The translations under genes and the position numbers were made by a program. Positions 25,698 to 34,100 of a stretch of 64,000 bases of DNA are shown here, piece by piece. The number at the start of each line of letters is the position of its first letter. Position 1 is the first letter of the stretch. The stretch is from Amycolatopsis tolypomycina (lineage in GTDB: Bacteria > Actinomycetota > Actinomycetes > Mycobacteriales > Pseudonocardiaceae): the NCBI RefSeq assembly GCF_900105945.1, contig NZ_FNSO01000004.1:992001-1056000 (forward strand), written 5' to 3'. The notes beneath the pieces are model-generated. The model ran no database searches, was not told the DNA's origin, and was given only the letters and a program-made list of their open reading frames with translations.

Positions 25698-27140
25698 ATG
25701 ACAGAACTGACACACACCGAAGACCACGACGACGACCTGTACGACCCGTCGACCGGCGAGATGGAGCTCGAAGACCGCGCGTCGCTGCGCCGGGTCAGGG
25801 GACTGTCCACGGAGCTGGACGACGTCACCGAGGTCGAGTACCGGCAACTGCGGCTCGAGCGCGTCGTGCTGGTCGGCGTGTGGACCGAGGGCACGGCCCT
25901 GCAGTCCGAGGCGTCGCTGGCCGAGCTGGCGCGCCTGGCCGAGACGGCGGGCTCGGAGGTCCTCGAAGGCCTCATCCAGCGGCGGACCAAGCCGGACCCG
26001 GCCACCTACATCGGCTCGGGCAAGGTACGGGAGCTGCGCGACATCGTCGGTTCCACCGGCGCCGACACCGTGATCTGCGATGGCGAGCTCTCGCCGGGCC
26101 AGCTGCGGCAGCTCGAGGAGAAGGTCAAGGTCAAGGTCATCGACCGGACCGCGCTGATCCTCGACATCTTCGCCCAGCACGCCCGGTCCAAGGAGGGCAA
26201 GGCGCAGGTCGAGCTGGCCCAGCTGCAGTACCTGATCCCGCGGCTGCGCGGGTGGGGTGCGTCGCTGTCCCGGCAGGCCGGTGGCCGCGCCGGCGGCGCG
26301 AACGGCGGCGTCGGCCTGCGCGGTCCCGGTGAGACCAAGCTCGAGACCGACCGGCGGCGGATCAACAAGCGCGTGGCGAAGCTGCGCCGGGAGATCGCGG
26401 CCATGGACACCATCCGCGAGACCAAGCGCGGGCGGCGGCTGGCCAACGAGGTGCCCAGCGTGGCGATCGTCGGCTACACCAACGCCGGCAAGTCGAGCCT
26501 GCTCAACGCGCTGACCGGGGCCGGGGTGCTGGTGGAGGACGCGCTGTTCGCCACCCTCGACCCGACCACCCGGCGCGCGTCGACGCCGGACGGCCGCGGC
26601 TACACGCTGACCGACACCGTCGGGTTCGTGCGGCACCTGCCGCACCAGCTGGTGGACGCGTTCCGCTCGACGCTCGAGGAGGCCGCCGACGCCGACCTGC
26701 TCGTGCACGTGGTGGACGGGTCCGACCCGGCACCCGAAGAGCAGGTCAGCGCGGTGCGCGAGGTGCTCGGCGAGATCACGCGCAAGCGCAAGGAGCCGCT
26801 CCCGCCGGAGCTGCTGGTGATCAACAAGACCGACGCGTCCGACGAGGTCAGCCTGGCCCGCCTGCGCCACGCGCTGGCCGGGTCGGTGCAGGTCTCGGCC
26901 CGGACCGGGGCGGGCATCCCGGAGCTCGTCGAGGTGATCGCCGACCGCCTGCCGCGGCCGGAGGTCACGGTCGAGGTCCTTGTGCCCTACTCGCGCGGCG
27001 AGCTGGTCGCGCGGGCGCACGCGGACGGCGAGGTCCTCGAAGAGGAGCACGCCGAGGAGGGCACGCGCCTGCTGGTGCGGGTCCGCCCGGACCTCGCGGC
27101 GACCTTGCGCGAGTACGAGACCAACTCGACCAGGGCCTGA
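25698..27140 (+). CDS. hflX: Ribosome-associated GTPase HflX
   Basis: HflX (480 aa) splits or rescues stalled ribosomes. The N-terminal HflX domain (~45-200) contains ELARLAETAGSEVLEGLIQRR and DPATYIGSGKVREL. A glycine-rich linker (GGRAGGANGGVGLRGPGETKLETDRR, ~195-220) leads to the G domain with G1 GYTNAGKSS (~258), G3 DTVGF (~305) and G4 NKTD (~376). The extended acidic N-terminus (~1-35, HTEDHDDDLYDPSTGEMELED) is longer than in E. coli. GGAGG precedes ATG 25698. The gene ends 5 bp before a perfect hairpin. Confidence 0.96.
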   Translation: MTELTHTEDHDDDLYDPSTGEMELEDRASLRRVRGLSTELDDVTEVEYRQLRLERVVLVGVWTEGTALQSEASLAELARLAETAGSEVLEGLIQRRTKPDPATYIGSGKVRELRDIVGSTGADTVICDGELSPGQLRQLEEKVKVKVIDRTALILDIFAQHARSKEGKAQVELAQLQYLIPRLRGWGASLSRQAGGRAGGANGGVGLRGPGETKLETDRRRINKRVAKLRREIAAMDTIRETKRGRRLANEVPSVAIVGYTNAGKSSLLNALTGAGVLVEDALFATLDPTTRRASTPDGRGYTLTDTVGFVRHLPHQLVDAFRSTLEEAADADLLVHVVDGSDPAPEEQVSAVREVLGEITRKRKEPLPPELLVINKTDASDEVSLARLRHALAGSVQVSARTGAGIPELVEVIADRLPRPEVTVEVLVPYSRGELVARAHADGEVLEEEHAEEGTRLLVRVRPDLAATLREYETNSTRA

Positions 27141-27145
27141 CACGT

Positions 27146-27184
27146 CTCCGTAGTGTGCGGTCGGAGTGACCGCACACTACGGAG
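27146..27184. terminator. 17-bp perfect hairpin after hflX; its 3' arm overlaps the ribosome site of the next gene
   Basis: Arms CTCCGTAGTGTGCGGTC and its exact complement around a 5-nt loop (27163-27167). The hairpin ends with GGAG at 27181-27184; together with G27185 this is the GGAGG that is correctly spaced (7 bp) for GTG 27193. The hairpin can therefore act as hflX terminator and, in any read-through RNA, hide the ribosome site. Confidence 0.8.
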
Positions 27185-27192
27185 GTGGCTGG

Positions 27193-28200
27193 GTGCGCTG
27201 GGTTGTCGCGTTTGTCTTCATGGCCGTGCTGGGCGGGGCGGTTCCCGCCTGGGCGGCTCCGGCTCCGGAGCCGCTGTGCACGATGAAGGACTCGCGCATC
27301 GGCGAGCTGTCCGGCCTGGTCTCCGACGGGTCCAGGCTGTACGCGATCAACGACGGCGGCAGCAAGGTCCAGGTGTTCGTGCTGGGCCGGGACTGCAAGG
27401 TCCAGAAGGTCCTGACGGATCGCACGGATCCGTTCGACGTCGAAGACCTGGCCCGCACACCCGACGGCCGGCTCTGGCTGTCCGACACCGGCGACAACCA
27501 GAAGGGCCGGCTGACGGTCGCCCTGCTGGAGATGAGCCCCGAGGGCAAGGTCACGCTGCGCCGGCTCACGTACCCGGACGGCCAGCACGACACCGAAGCG
27601 CTGATCATGGACAAGGCGGGCACGCCGTACCTGATCACCAAGGACATCCTCGGCGAGGCCCGCGTCTACCGGCCTTCGGGGCCGCTGACGAGCCCGGGAC
27701 CGACCACCATGGAGAAGGTCGGCACGGTGAAGATCGCGACGACGGACACCCAGGGCGGCCCGGTCGGCTCGATCGGCTCGGTCCTGGTGACGGGCGGCGC
27801 TTCGATGCCGGACGGCAGCGCGGTGGCGTTGCGGACGTACACGGACGCGTACGTGTACGCGGCGCCGGACGGCGACGTCCTGGCCGCGTTGCAGCGCAAT
27901 CCCGTGCGGATCCCGTTGCCGGGGGAGAAGCAGGGCGAGGCGATCGCGTTCGACCCCGACGGGACGCTGATTTCGGGAAGCGAAGGCGTCGGCCAGCCCC
28001 TCCGCACGGTGCGGGGCGCGGCGGCATTGGCCGCTTCGGCGGCGCCCACGTCGGACGGAACTTCGGCCACGAGCGCCGGCGGTGGCGGCGGCTCGCCGGA
28101 CGGCGGGGGAGTGCCGGTGCTGCCGGCGGCGGGTATCGCGGTGGCGGTGGTGGGCCTGGGCTGGTTCGGGTTCAGCAGGCTGCGCCGCCGCCGAGGCTGA
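27193..28200 (+). CDS. Secreted, membrane-anchored beta-propeller-like protein
   Basis: Exported protein of 335 aa, function unknown. GTG 27193 is chosen for its GGAGG site and because it begins a signal peptide (MRWVVAFVFMAVLGGAVPAWA). The body (~25-285) has repeated short beta motifs typical of a propeller (SGLVSDGSRLYAINDGGSKVQVF, EDLARTPDGRLWLSDTGDN, EGEAIAFDPDGTLISGSEG), and two cysteines (LCTM, RDCK) may bond. A Gly/Ser/Ala linker is followed by a transmembrane segment (VPVLPAAGIAVAVVGLGWFGF) and a basic tail (RLRRRRG). So it is held at the outside of the membrane. Its 3' end is duplicated just downstream. Confidence 0.75.
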   Translation: MRWVVAFVFMAVLGGAVPAWAAPAPEPLCTMKDSRIGELSGLVSDGSRLYAINDGGSKVQVFVLGRDCKVQKVLTDRTDPFDVEDLARTPDGRLWLSDTGDNQKGRLTVALLEMSPEGKVTLRRLTYPDGQHDTEALIMDKAGTPYLITKDILGEARVYRPSGPLTSPGPTTMEKVGTVKIATTDTQGGPVGSIGSVLVTGGASMPDGSAVALRTYTDAYVYAAPDGDVLAALQRNPVRIPLPGEKQGEAIAFDPDGTLISGSEGVGQPLRTVRGAAALAASAAPTSDGTSATSAGGGGGSPDGGGVPVLPAAGIAVAVVGLGWFGFSRLRRRRG

Positions 28201-28428
28201 GCGCGCGCCGCCACCGGACCCCTCCGCACGGTGCGGGGCGCGGCGGCATTGGCCGCGCAGTCCGGCGCACCGGCGGAGGGAACGACCTCGACCGGAACGA
28301 GCGCGTCGTCCGGCTCGGCAGCGGACGGAGCCGGGCTCCCCGTCCTGCCTGCCGCCGGGATCACGCTCGCGGTGGTCGGTTTGGGCTGGTTCGGCTTCAG
28401 CAAGCTGCGTCGCCGCGCCCGCCGCTGA
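28201..28428 (+). pseudogene. In-frame tandem duplicate of the C-terminal anchor of the preceding gene
   Basis: Positions 28219-28256 repeat 27997-28034 exactly (38 bp). The rest, to 28428, is a diverged copy of the parent's linker, transmembrane segment and basic tail (GLPVLPAAGITLAVVGLGWFGF, KLRRRARR). It is in the same frame as the parent and separated from it only by the TGA at 28198-28200. There is no independent ribosome site, so it is expressed only if the stop is read through or an internal GTG (28231) is used. Confidence 0.8.
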
Positions 28429-28503
28429 CCTTCGGCTCCCCACAGCCGAAGATCATCCGATCAGGTGGTTCTCCCGGGCCGTGCGAAAGCCGGGATCGCC
28501 CTC

Positions 28504-29229
28504 TTAAAGGCGGCGCAGGACCGCGACGACCTTGCCGAGCACCGTGGCGTCGTCGCCGGGGATCGGCTCGTAGGCCTCGTTGTGCGGCATCAGCCAGATG
28601 TGGCCGCCCTTGCGCTTGAACGTCTTGACCGTGGCCTCGCCGTCGATCATCGCCGCGACGATCTCGCCGTTGTCCGCGTCCGGCTGCTGCCGGACCACCA
28701 CCCAGTCGCCGTCGGTGATGGCCGCGTCGACCATCGAATCGCCGGTGACCTTCAGCAGGAACAGCTCGCCCTCGCCGACGATCTCCCGCGGCAGCGGGAA
28801 GACGTCCTCGATGGCCTGCTCGGCGAGCACCGGGCCGCCGGCGGCGATCCGGCCGACCAGCGGCACGTACGCCGCCTTCGGCATGACCGGCTGCTGGTCC
28901 ATCTCGATGCCCATGGGGTTGTCGTCGGTCGCCGCGAGCACGCCGACCGCGCGCGGGCGGTTCGCGTCCCGGCGCAGGTAGCCCTTGCGCTGCAGCGCGC
29001 GCAGCTGGTGCGAGACCGACGACGTCGACGTCAGCCCGACCGCCTCGCCGATTTCGCGGACGCTCGGCGGGTAGCCGAACCGGCTCACCCACGTGCGGAT
29101 CACGTCGAGCACCTGCTGCTGGCGGACGGTGAGGGTCTCGTCCACGTCGTACACCTCGGGCATGGCGTGCACCTTGCCCGAGCCGCCGGGGGACCCGCTG
29201 GTCCTGCCCGCCTTGTTCTCCTTCGCCAC
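28504..29229 (-). CDS. lexA: SOS repressor LexA
   Basis: LexA (241 aa) represses DNA-damage genes until RecA-stimulated self-cleavage. The winged helix lies at ~30-92 ([25 protein letters not shown]). The cleavage site is the Ala-Gly in [13 protein letters not shown] (~125). The catalytic serine is in [11 protein letters not shown] (~163) and the lysine in [11 protein letters not shown] (~200). GTG 29229 follows GGGAGG with good spacing and adds a 22-residue Gly/Ser/Lys-rich tail before MPEVYD; ATG 29163 is the alternative. An SOS box lies 132 bp upstream and a second one serves the divergent LysM gene. Confidence 0.96.
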   Translation of the reverse strand: MAKENKAGRTSGSPGGSGKVHAMPEVYDVDETLTVRQQQVLDVIRTWVSRFGYPPSVREIGEAVGLTSTSSVSHQLRALQRKGYLRRDANRPRAVGVLAATDDNPMGIEMDQQPVMPKAAYVPLVGRIAAGGPVLAEQAIEDVFPLPREIVGEGELFLLKVTGDSMVDAAITDGDWVVVRQQPDADNGEIVAAMIDGEATVKTFKRKGGHIWLMPHNEAYEPIPGDDATVLGKVVAVLRRL

Positions 29230-29360
29230 TGCGTCGCCTCCCAGACGTTCGCTGCACGTATTGCGCGCCGGCCGCCGCCCGCGGGTGCGGGCAGCCTCGC
29301 CGGCGGCATCTGCCCGGCAGATGCCCTGGTCACCGACGTTAGCCCCCGGGCACGACGATT

Positions 29361-29376
29361 TCAAACATCTGTTCGA
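29361..29376. promoter_or_regulatory. SOS box (LexA site) for lexA
   Basis: TCAAACATCTGTTCGA matches the actinobacterial consensus TCGAAC-N4-GTTCGA at 11 of 12 defined positions. It implies autoregulation of lexA. Confidence 0.85.
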
Positions 29377-29440
29377 TCGACACGCCGTGTCCGCTCGATT
29401 TTGTCGGTGGTAGGTGGTAGACCTTCGCACGAGCGTTCGA

Positions 29441-29456
29441 TAGAACGCCTGTTCGA
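29441..29456. promoter_or_regulatory. SOS box (LexA site) for the LysM gene
   Basis: TAGAACGCCTGTTCGA matches the consensus at 10 of 12 defined positions. It lies 66 bp before the start of the LysM gene and 64 bp from the other SOS box, so the two could be bound together. Confidence 0.82.
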
Positions 29457-29521
29457 CCTTGATCCACGGGCCGCTCCCGGTCCGGGAAACGGGCGGACAC
29501 CAGGGTTTCGAGGAGGTTCGG

Positions 29522-29977
29522 ATGTCCATTCTGGCCGAACGCGGGCACGTGCGCCCGGCGACCCCGGTCCCGGCGCCCCTCCGGCCGGTGCGCCTCCTGC
29601 GCGGACGCCGCGGCGAGGTGCACCGCCCGCCGACACGCGCACGGGTCGTGGCCGGCCGCCGGGCGGCCGGCGCGCCCTGCGCGGCCCCGCGGAGGGTGTC
29701 GGTGCGGTGGCCGTGGCTGGTGGCGCTCGCCGTCGGAAGCTGCCTGGTGGTGACCGGCCTGGGCCTCTTCGGCGGCGGGGTATCGGGCGCCCCGGTCCCG
29801 GACCGCACGGCGACGGTGTCGGTCGAGCAGGGCGACACGCTCGCATCGCTGGCTGCGCGGTTCGCCCCGGAGAGCGAGGCGGGTGCCGTGGTGGCCCGGA
29901 TCAAGGAGCTGAACCGCCTCGACGGCGCGGCTTTGGTGCCCGGCCTGCCGCTGACGGTCCCGGTTTCGGGGCCGTGA
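29522..29977 (+). CDS. SOS-induced LysM membrane protein, DivS/ChiZ-like
   Basis: Small membrane protein of 151 aa, probably a DNA-damage-induced division inhibitor. After a basic, Arg/Pro-rich cytoplasmic part (~1-60) there is one transmembrane helix (~63-84, [21 protein letters not shown]) and an external LysM domain (~100-147, [16 protein letters not shown] ... [24 protein letters not shown]) that binds peptidoglycan. Gene position (divergent from lexA, before nrdR) and the SOS box match mycobacterial Rv2719c (ChiZ) and corynebacterial divS. ATG 29522 follows GGAGG. The hydrolase activity reported for ChiZ is not evident from this sequence. Confidence 0.85.
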   Translation: MSILAERGHVRPATPVPAPLRPVRLLRGRRGEVHRPPTRARVVAGRRAAGAPCAAPRRVSVRWPWLVALAVGSCLVVTGLGLFGGGVSGAPVPDRTATVSVEQGDTLASLAARFAPESEAGAVVARIKELNRLDGAALVPGLPLTVPVSGP

Positions 29978-30388
29978 TCCCTGTCCCGGCCGGGGGCGGG
30001 TTCCGGCGAGGCCGCTTTCCCGTGGGTCCAGTCGAGGTGGGCAATGCCGAGGTGACGGCTCGGCTGCGGGAGGGCTGACGCTGGTGCAGTGAATGACTCA
30101 TTCATGACGCCGCAGTCCGCACGAGCCCGCCCGGCTCCGCGAACCCCGCCGCAAGATCACCCGCCCCAGTGAAACCTGTGCCCACCGGAACCGCCCGCGC
30201 ACCCGTTCCGAGGCGCCCCGTCGCGCCACCCGAACAGACCAACCCCGCCCCGACCTGGGCGCGCGCCCCGCGACCGCCTCGCCACCGCCGTCGCGGCTTC
30301 TCCGAACGTGCCGAGCCGACCTCACCCGGGCGAGGTGGGAGCCGTCGTGTCGCTTGCGCACACTCCCGCCGGGTTCTACGCTCGCCCG
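29978..30388. other. Long intergenic region upstream of nrdR, no gene seen
   Basis: About 600 bp separate the LysM gene from nrdR. Open frames here have no ribosome site and no recognisable protein. The first ~400 bp hold nothing I can identify; the last ~190 bp hold the nrdR regulatory elements listed separately. Confidence 0.6.
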
Positions 30389-30398
30389 CTATATGTAG
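30389..30398. promoter_or_regulatory. Candidate NrdR box
   Basis: CTATATGTAG matches the core of the NrdR-box consensus (CWATATATWG) at 9 of 10 positions. It lies upstream of a TAGACT -10-like element (30434-30439) of the nrdR-nrdJ operon. A good second box at the usual spacing was not found. Confidence 0.6.
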
Positions 30399-30416
30399 TA
30401 GTTACACCGCTGTAGT

Positions 30417-30489
30417 TGGTCCACAGGTTGGGGTAGACTGGGCAGCAGTTGTCCACAGCTGGTCGGCTTTTACCCACCGGATGTCCACA
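30417..30489 (+). promoter_or_regulatory. Array of three DnaA-box-like sites at exact 32-bp spacing
   Basis: TGGTCCACA (30417), TTGTCCACA (30449) and ATGTCCACA (30481) share GTCCACA on the same strand and the same helix face, each start 32 bp after the last. TTGTCCACA is the DnaA-box form usual in high-GC actinobacteria. They surround the likely nrdR-nrdJ promoter. Confidence 0.55.
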
Positions 30490-30576
30490 AAACGATCACC
30501 AGGTGCGCAGGGGTTGCGTGGTGGCCGCGGGGGCGTCGACCGGGGCGGCCGACTTGGAGGGGAAGGTGATCGGCGG

Positions 30577-31071
30577 ATGCGGTGCCCGTTCTGCCGGCAT
30601 GCGGACTCTCGGGTCGTCGACTCCCGAGAGGTGGATGAAGGCCAGGCGATCCGCAGGCGGCGCTCGTGCGCGTCGTGCGGGCGGCGGTTCACGACGTCGG
30701 AGACGATGGTGCTCGCCGTCGTCAAGCGGTCCGGGGTCACCGAACAGTTCAGCCGGGACAAGGTGGTGAGCGGCGTCCGCCGCGCCTGCCAGGGCAGGCC
30801 GGTCGACGACGACGCGCTGCAGCAGCTCGCGCAGCGCGTGGAGGAGTCGATCCGCTCCGCCGGGCTGGCGGAGATCCCGAGTCACGAGGTCGGCCTGGCC
30901 ATCCTGGGCCCGCTGCGTGAGCTCGACGGGGTCGCCTACCTCCGGTTCGCCAGTGTCTACCGCTCCTTCTCCTCGGTCGAAGACTTCGAGAAGGAGATCG
31001 CCGACCTCCGTGAGGCCATGGCGGGTGCTGCTGCCCAGAAGGACAGCGATCAGCGCGAAGACGGCGACTGA
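30577..31071 (+). CDS. nrdR: Transcriptional repressor NrdR
   Basis: NrdR (164 aa) represses ribonucleotide reductase genes when its ATP-cone senses ATP/dATP. The N-terminal zinc ribbon has CPFCRH (3-8) and CASCGRRF (~31-38). The ATP-cone covers ~46-136 ([43 protein letters not shown]). ATG 30577 is chosen as the conserved MRCPFC start; the upstream open frame is noncoding leader. It is followed 30 bp later by nrdJ, which it should control together with itself. Confidence 0.96.
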   Translation: MRCPFCRHADSRVVDSREVDEGQAIRRRRSCASCGRRFTTSETMVLAVVKRSGVTEQFSRDKVVSGVRRACQGRPVDDDALQQLAQRVEESIRSAGLAEIPSHEVGLAILGPLRELDGVAYLRFASVYRSFSSVEDFEKEIADLREAMAGAAAQKDSDQREDGD

Positions 31072-31101
31072 GCCGTCCCGCTGCGGGAGAGGGTTCAACC
31101 G

Positions 31102-34100
31102 ATGACGGAAACCGTGGGAACGGGGGCCCGCGCGGCCGCCGGCAAGAAGAGCAAGGCCGCCGGCGGGCTGAGCGTGCAGCGCGTCTTCACGACCGAGGGG
31201 CAGCACCCGTACGACCAGGTCACCTGGGAGCAGCGGGACGTCGTCATGACCAACTGGCGCGACGGCTCGGTCAACTTCGAGCAGCGCGGCGTCGAGTTCC
31301 CCGAGTTCTGGTCGGTCAACGCCACCAACATCGTCACCAGCAAGTACTTCCGCGGCGCCGTCGGCAGCCCGCAGCGCGAGCGCAGCCTCAAGCAGCTCAT
31401 CGACCGGGTCGTGCACACGTACGTCAAGGCCGCGCGCGACCACGGCTACTTCGCCACGCCGCAGGACCTCGAGATCTTCGAGCACGAGCTCACCTGGATG
31501 CTGCTGCACCAGGTCTTCAGCTTCAACTCCCCGGTCTGGTTCAACGTCGGCACGCCGTCAAAGCAGCAGGTCAGCGCCTGCCAGCCGTACGACGCCCTGG
31601 TGAGCACGCCCGGCGGTGCCGTGCCGATCGGCCGCTTCGTCGAGCTGAACGCCGTGGGTGCCAAGGTCTACGACGCGCACGGGCTGACCAAGGTCGTCGC
31701 CACCAAGGCGAACGGGATCAAAGAAGTCCTGCGGGTCACGACGAAGTCCGGCCACGTCCTCGACGTCACGGCCGACCACCTCGTGTGGCGTGCGAGTGCG
31801 GGCGGCGGGAAGTTCGTGCCCGCCGGCGAGCTGCGGGTCGGAGACCAGCTCGAATGGCACCGCCGCAGCGCGTTCGGCGAGGAAGAGATCCGGGAAACCG
31901 ACATCGCCGAAGCCGCGCTCGCGGGCTGGTTGCAGTCGGACGGCTTCGTCGGCCAGTACCAGGGAACGAATCGCTCGCTCACCATCGAAGCCATGACAGT
32001 GAACGACGCCGAACTGGCGTGGGTGCGTGACGCGCTCGACCGCGTCTTCCCGGATGTCCACCGCCACGAACGCGCCGTCGAAACCCAGGACGAAACGCTC
32101 GACTGCCGCCGTACCCGGCTTTACGGCAATGTTCTCGAGAACTTCGTCGAGACCTGGGGCCTGCGCGCCCGGGGAACCGAGATGGCGGTACCGGAGCACC
32201 TTTACACGGCGCCGCTTCCGGTCGTGGCCGCGTATCTGCGAAGCATCTTCCAGGCCGAGGGCTACGTCTCCGCGCGGGAACGATCCACCTTGGTCGCGCT
32301 GGACATGATCGGCGAAGACCTCGTCCGTGGCCTCCAGCAGTTGCTGGCCCGGTTCGGCATCTTCGCTCGCGTCGGCCGCAAGAAGGAGAGCCGTCCGAAC
32401 CGGCACGACCTCTGGGGTCTCCGGATCCAGAACGCCGGCGACCGGCGGATCTTCGCGGACGAGATCGGCTTCATCGATCCGGTGAAGACAGCGAAGCTCG
32501 AGGCGTCCTTCGAAAAGCCCGGCCTGCCCGCCCACGAGCGGAAGCGGCTGGAGATCGCCGCGATCGAGAGCCGCGGCGAGATGCCGGTCTACGACATCCA
32601 GACGGAATCCGGGGAGTACCTGTCCGGAAACCTCCGCGTCCACAACTGTTTCATCCTCGCCGTCGACGACACCATGGAGTCGATCCTCAACTGGTACCGC
32701 GAAGAGGGCCTGATCTTCAAGGGCGGCTCCGGCGCCGGGCTCAACCTCTCCCGCATCCGCTCCTCGAAGGAACTGCTCACCTCCGGCGGCACCGCGTCCG
32801 GCCCGGTCTCGTTCATGCGCGGCGCCGACGCGTCCGCGGGCACCATCAAGTCCGGCGGCGCCACCCGGCGCGCGGCGAAGATGGTCGTCCTCGACGTCGA
32901 TCACCCGGACATCGAGGAGTTCATCCAGACCAAGGCGCGCGAAGAGGAGAAGATCAAGGTCCTCCGCGACGCCGGGTTCGACATGGACCTCTCCGGCGCG
33001 GACATCTCCTCGGTGCAGTACCAGAACGCGAACAACTCGGTCCGCGTGTCCGACGAGTTCATGCAGGCGGTCGAGAACGGCACCGACTTCGGCCTGCGCG
33101 CCCGGCTCACCGGCGAGGTCATCGACCGCACCGACGCGAAGAAGCTGTTCCGCACGATGGCGCAGGCCGCGTGGGAGTGCGCCGACCCCGGCATCCAGTA
33201 CGACGGCACGATCAACGACTGGCACACCTGCCCGGAGTCGGGCCGGATCACCGCGTCGAACCCGTGCAGTGAGTACATGCACCTCGACAACTCCAGCTGC
33301 AACCTGGCGTCGCTCAACCTGCTGAAGTTCGTCACCCCGCAGGGCACCTTCGACGCGCCGCTGTTCGCCCGCGCCGTCGAGTTCGTCATCACGGCGATGG
33401 ACGTCTCGATCTGCTTCGCCGACTTCCCGACCGAGCCGATCGCCGACACCACGCGGAAGTTCCGCCAGCTCGGCATCGGCTACGCCAACCTCGGCGCGCT
33501 GCTGATGGCGCTGGGCCACGCGTACGACTCCGACGGCGGCCGCGCGCTCGCGGCGGCGATCACGTCGCTGATGACGGGCGTGTCGTACCGGCGTTCGGCC
33601 GAGATGGCCCAGGTCGTCGGCGCGTACGAGGGCTACGCGCGCAACGCCGAAGCCCACCAGCGCGTGATGCGCAAGCACGCGGCGGCGAACGAGCTGGTCC
33701 GCACCTACCACTCCAACGACGCCGCGGTCCGCGCGCTCGCGACGGAGGAGTGGCAGAAGGGCATCGAGATCGGGGCGAAGCACGGCTGGCGCAACGCGCA
33801 GGCGTCGGTGCTCGCGCCCACCGGCACCATCGGCTTCATGATGGACTGCGACACCACCGGCATCGAGCCGGACTTCTCGCTGGTGAAGTTCAAGAAGCTC
33901 GTCGGCGGCGGCTCGATGCAGATCGTCAACCAGACGGTGCCGCGCGCGCTGGAGGCGCTGGGCTACCCGGCCGAGCAGGTCGAGGCGATCGTCGAGTACG
34001 TGGCGCAGCACGGCCACGTCGTCGACGCGCCGGGGCTGCGTCCCGAGCACTACGAGGTGTTCGACTGCGCGGTCGGCGAGCGGTCGATCGCGCCGATGGG

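Noticed and set aside
29230..30105. N-terminal extension of LexA to 30105
   Set aside because: It crosses both SOS boxes and the LysM gene; GTG 29229 has a strong ribosome site.
30169..30576. N-terminal extension of nrdR
   Set aside because: NrdR proteins begin with MRCPFC; the upstream part is Pro/Arg-rich shadow sequence that covers the promoter elements.
30361..31101. Cobalamin riboswitch upstream of nrdR-nrdJ
   Set aside because: I looked for the B12-box pattern because NrdJ uses adenosylcobalamin, but found no convincing match in the leader.
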